From Pseudomonas viridiflava (GTDB lineage Bacteria > Pseudomonadota > Gammaproteobacteria > Pseudomonadales > Pseudomonadaceae), in contig NZ_UTIQ01000199.1 in the NCBI RefSeq assembly GCF_900582625.1, positions 1 to 64,000 on the forward strand: a DNA stretch of 64,000 nucleotides, read 5' to 3'. The position numbers and the translations under genes are program-made. Within the stretch, counting starts at the first letter, position 1, and each line of letters starts with the position of its first letter. Of the stretch, positions 61,455 through 64,000 are shown one piece after another. A model generated the notes under the pieces. The model worked only from the letters and a program-made list of their open reading frames with translations, had not been told where the DNA came from and did no database searches.

Positions 61455-62314
61455 ATTATTCCTTTGAAGAAGTGCGCCTGAGCCTGCCGCACATCGAACT
61501 GTCGGCCCATGTGTTCGGCCCTGAAGACGGCAAACCGGTTATCGCCTTGCACGGCTGGCTGGACAACGCCATGAGCTTCGCCCGCCTGGCGCCCAAGCTG
61601 GAAGGGCTGCGCATCATTGCGTTGGACTTCGCCGGCCATGGCCATTCCGATCACCGGCCGGCCGGCGCGCACTATCAAATGTGGGACTACGCCTACGACG
61701 TGTTGCTGGTGGCGGAGCAGTTCGGTTGGTCGCGTTTTTCCTTGTTGGGGCATTCGATGGGCGCGATTGTTTCGGTGTTCCTCGCGGCATCGATGCCCGA
61801 GCGGATTGAGCGGCTGGCGCTGATTGACGGCCTGGTGCCGTTTACCGGCGAAGCTGAGTCGGCGCCGGCCAAGCTCGGGTCGGCGTTGCGTGAGCAACTG
61901 GCGTTGGCGGGCAAGCGCAAGCCGGTGTACGAGAAGGTGGAGCAAGCGGTTAAGGCGCGGATGAAAGGCGTTGGCGGCGTCAGTTTCGAGGCCGCGCAGT
62001 TGCTGGCACAGCGCGGCTTGATGCCGGTGCCTGGCGGTTACACCTGGCGCACCGACAGCCGCTTGACGTTGCCGTCGCCGCTGCGTTTTACCCAGGCGCA
62101 CACCGAGGTGTTTGTGCGCAGCGTGGCGTGCCCAGCCTGCCTGGTGGTGGCCGAGGGCGGCATGTTGCATGCGCAGCCGACGGTGGTGTCGGCATTGGAG
62201 GGGTTGCCATTCGAGGTGCAGCGCCTGGCCGGCGGTCATCATTTGCATCTGGACGACGAAGCCGGCGCCGAAGCGGTAGCAGCCTGTTTCAATAGGTTTT
62301 TTTCCGCGTCTTGA
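61451..62314 (+). CDS. Alpha/beta hydrolase (PA1622-like)
   Basis: This 287-residue hydrolase has ALHGWLDNAMSFARLAPKL (oxyanion region), DFAGHGHSDHR, the nucleophile elbow LLGHSMGAIVS and the histidine in LAGGHHLHLDDE. It starts within the stop codon of the preceding hydrolase (ATGA), so the two are co-translated. It may act on esters or lactones; the substrate is unknown. Confidence 0.87.
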   Translation: MNYSFEEVRLSLPHIELSAHVFGPEDGKPVIALHGWLDNAMSFARLAPKLEGLRIIALDFAGHGHSDHRPAGAHYQMWDYAYDVLLVAEQFGWSRFSLLGHSMGAIVSVFLAASMPERIERLALIDGLVPFTGEAESAPAKLGSALREQLALAGKRKPVYEKVEQAVKARMKGVGGVSFEAAQLLAQRGLMPVPGGYTWRTDSRLTLPSPLRFTQAHTEVFVRSVACPACLVVAEGGMLHAQPTVVSALEGLPFEVQRLAGGHHLHLDDEAGAEAVAACFNRFFSAS

Positions 62315-62406
62315 CTTGCTCCGGGCAACTGCGGAGTCTGGGCGACTTCGCCGGGCAGCGCTCGTTAGGGCTGCCCCGTTTGCTGACACGAACAACGAGA
62401 CCTTTT

Positions 62407-63222
62407 ATGCGCGTGTACCGCCTGCTGGCCATCGCCCTGGCTGCCTTGGCTAGTTCTGCCACCCTTGCTGCCGATTTGCCCGGCAGTCAGGACCTGGACA
62501 TTCTGCCGCGCTTCCCCCGCGCCGAAATCGTCGACTTTCGCGATGTGCCCGCGCAAGAACGCATCTATCCCCTCGGTTCCATCCGCCGCATCAGCGGCAC
62601 GTTGCGCTATGAGCGCCAGGTCGACAGCCTCGGTCATATGCGCTCGGTCACCTATGAATTGCCGCCCGAGCACACCTCTGGACAAGCGTTCAATGCGGCC
62701 CGCGATGCGCTGCAAGAGCAGGGCGCCGAGGTGCTGTATTGGTGCGAAAGCCGCGAGTGTGGCTCCAGCAGCCTGTGGGCAAATTCGGTGTTTGGTAACG
62801 CCAAACTGCTAGGAGCTGATGATCAGCAAGCCTATTTGCTGCTGCGTCTGGCCGAGCCAAAGCAGAATACCTTGGTGGCGCTGTACAGCATCACGCGCGG
62901 CAATCGCCGGGCGTATCTGCATGTGGAGCAGTTGGATAACGGCGCTGCGCTCGGCGAGTTGCTGCCTGGGCCGGCGACTTTGCTGCGGCAATTGCGCAAT
63001 ACCGGTGAACTGGATTTCGCCGCCCTGGACGGTGAGCCGGTGGCGGCCTGGGCCGAGCTGTTTGGGCGCACCCTTAATCAGGACAGCACCCTACGCGTGA
63101 GCCTAGCTGGCAAACACGCTCAGGCCTGGCGCGATGCGTTGGTGGCGCAGCGCGTGAGGGCGGCGCGCCTGGAAATCGATGCAGCGCAAAACGACGGCCT
63201 ATCCTTTAAGCTGCTGCGCTAG
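62407..63222 (+). CDS. DUF4892 secreted protein (PA1623-like)
   Basis: This protein of about 271 residues has a signal peptide (RLLAIALAALASSATLAAD) and a DUF4892-type domain starting DLPGSQDLDILPRFPRAEIVDF. It includes CESRECGSSSLWANSVFGNA with two cysteines that may form a disulfide, and a C-terminal region resembling an OmpA-like alpha/beta fold (TLRVSLAGKHAQAWRDALVAQRVRAARLEID). The start at 62407 removes a spurious N-terminal extension. The function is unknown. Confidence 0.82.
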   Translation: MRVYRLLAIALAALASSATLAADLPGSQDLDILPRFPRAEIVDFRDVPAQERIYPLGSIRRISGTLRYERQVDSLGHMRSVTYELPPEHTSGQAFNAARDALQEQGAEVLYWCESRECGSSSLWANSVFGNAKLLGADDQQAYLLLRLAEPKQNTLVALYSITRGNRRAYLHVEQLDNGAALGELLPGPATLLRQLRNTGELDFAALDGEPVAAWAELFGRTLNQDSTLRVSLAGKHAQAWRDALVAQRVRAARLEIDAAQNDGLSFKLLR

Positions 63223-63275
63223 TTTTATCCCTGTCGCCACATCCAGATCGCTACCCATCCCTTCGGAGCTTTACA

Positions 63276-64000
63276 TGCTCAATAACGACCGATTGCTGGT
63301 CCAGATTCTCTTGCTGGCCCTGTTGGGCGCTGCGCTCTGGGTGTTGGCGCCGTTCTTCTCAGCGCTGTTCTGGGCCGCCGTGCTGGCCTTTGCCAGTTGG
63401 CCGTTGATGCCGCTGCTCACGCGTTGGCTGGGTGGCCGCGTGTCGTTGGCCGCCGGCATGCTGACCCTGGGCTGGATGGTGCTGGTGGCGGTGCCACTGG
63501 TGTGGTTGGGCTTCAACCTGGCCGACCACGTTCGCGATGCCGTCAACCTGGTCAAAGACCTGCAAGTGCAAGGCCTGCCGGCGCCGCCCGAGTGGCTGGG
63601 CCGCGTGCCGTTGCTGGGCGAGCGCCTGGTGGGCTGGTGGATGACCATCGACCAGCAAGGCGCGGCGATTTTCGCCAGCGTGAAACCGTACCTCGGCGAA
63701 GTGGGCAACTGGCTGCTAGCCCGCAGCGCCAAAATCGGCGGCGGCATGTTGGAGCTGACCCTGAGCTTGGTGTTGGTGTTTTTCTTCTACCGCGACGGCC
63801 CGGCCATGGCGGCGTTGGTAAGCAAAGGCCTGCACCGCTTGATCGGTGAGCGCGCCGATTATTACCAGCACCTGGTGGCCGGCACCGTGCAACGCGTGGT
63901 CAATGGCGTGATCGGCACCGCTGCTGCCCAGGCCGTGTTGGCCTTGATTGGTTTCTGGATCGCCGGCGTGCCGGGCGCCTTGCTATTGGGCATTCTGACC
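63276..64000 (+). CDS. AI-2E-family transporter, truncated by the window end
   Basis: An open frame from ATG 63276 (GGAG 8 nt upstream) runs to the window edge, giving 241 residues of a family about 350 long. It has two N-terminal helices, a third hydrophobic segment (LTLGWMVLVAVPLVWLGFNLA), a soluble amphipathic stretch and LVLVFFFYRDGPAMAAL, the FFFYRDG-type motif of AI-2E/YdiK transporters, then VNGVIGTAAAQAVLALIGFW. Substrates of the family vary widely (autoinducer, Na+/H+ exchange), so none is assigned. Confidence 0.87.

Overview
The window is a chromosomal segment of a fluorescent-group-like Pseudomonas. The evidence is GC-rich coding sequence, strong Shine-Dalgarno starts, the gtsABCD-porin-hexR-zwf-pgl-eda glucose cluster, the fabB/fabA pair beside a hybrid kinase and gpsA, and many Pseudomonas-type REP hairpins (family core ATCGCGGCTAAAGCCGC) between genes. 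From memory, the stretches at about 24-37 kb and 39-64 kb follow the gene order of P. aeruginosa around PA3182-PA3206 and PA1595-PA1624. No rRNA, tRNA, CRISPR array, prophage or intact insertion sequence was found.

Layout. 0-0.47 kb: a three-unit tandem array of a 160-bp palindromic repeat. 0.47-6.1 kb: a sigma54-type regulator beside an AtoE-like short-chain fatty acid carrier, an AraC regulator divergent from a small monooxygenase across a duplicated operator, and a LysR regulator. 6.2-10.8 kb: a sulfur-ester scavenging unit in which a 30-codon leader ending Cys-Met-Cys-Cys precedes a TonB receptor, an AtsK-like alkylsulfatase dioxygenase and a second TauD-type dioxygenase. 10.8-11.7 kb: dispersed and tandem non-coding repeats. 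11.7-15.3 kb: a diaminobutyrate-type aminotransferase translationally coupled to a SyrP-like dioxygenase, then an EpsC-type serine acetyltransferase. 15.4-27.6 kb: the glucose uptake and Entner-Doudoroff region (AGE isomerase, gtsABCD, a LamB-type porin, mutarotase, hexR, zwf-pgl-eda).

27.8-32.3 kb: a minus-strand run yciB-yciI-small membrane protein-cpxR-cpxP-cpxA, interrupted by repeats. 32.5-37.3 kb: rnm-yciO-trpS-scpA-scpB-DUF1289 on the plus strand. 37.4-45.9 kb: small envelope proteins, two hotdog thioesterases, htpG with a textbook sigma32 promoter, a dienelactone hydrolase-like protein and an orphan periplasmic binding protein. 46-52 kb: DUF1883, TrkH, a nitroreductase, RluB with a repeat tail, FabB and FabA. 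52-64 kb: a hybrid kinase, gpsA, a DUF4389 protein, sixA, a DUF2242 lipoprotein, an acyl-CoA synthetase with a thioesterase, two alpha/beta hydrolases, a DUF4892 protein and the start of an AI-2E-type transporter.

The most interesting signals are: the Cys-Met-Cys-Cys leader with mutually exclusive hairpins ahead of the sulfur operon; the AraC-type composite operators repeated exactly 95 bp apart; an identical palindrome at the same distance from the promoters of the AGE isomerase and gtsA; the small aminotransferase/HxE-dioxygenase operon; and a tryptophanyl-tRNA synthetase whose KMSKS loop reads KMATS. All functions are inferred from reading the sequence; no database search was run.
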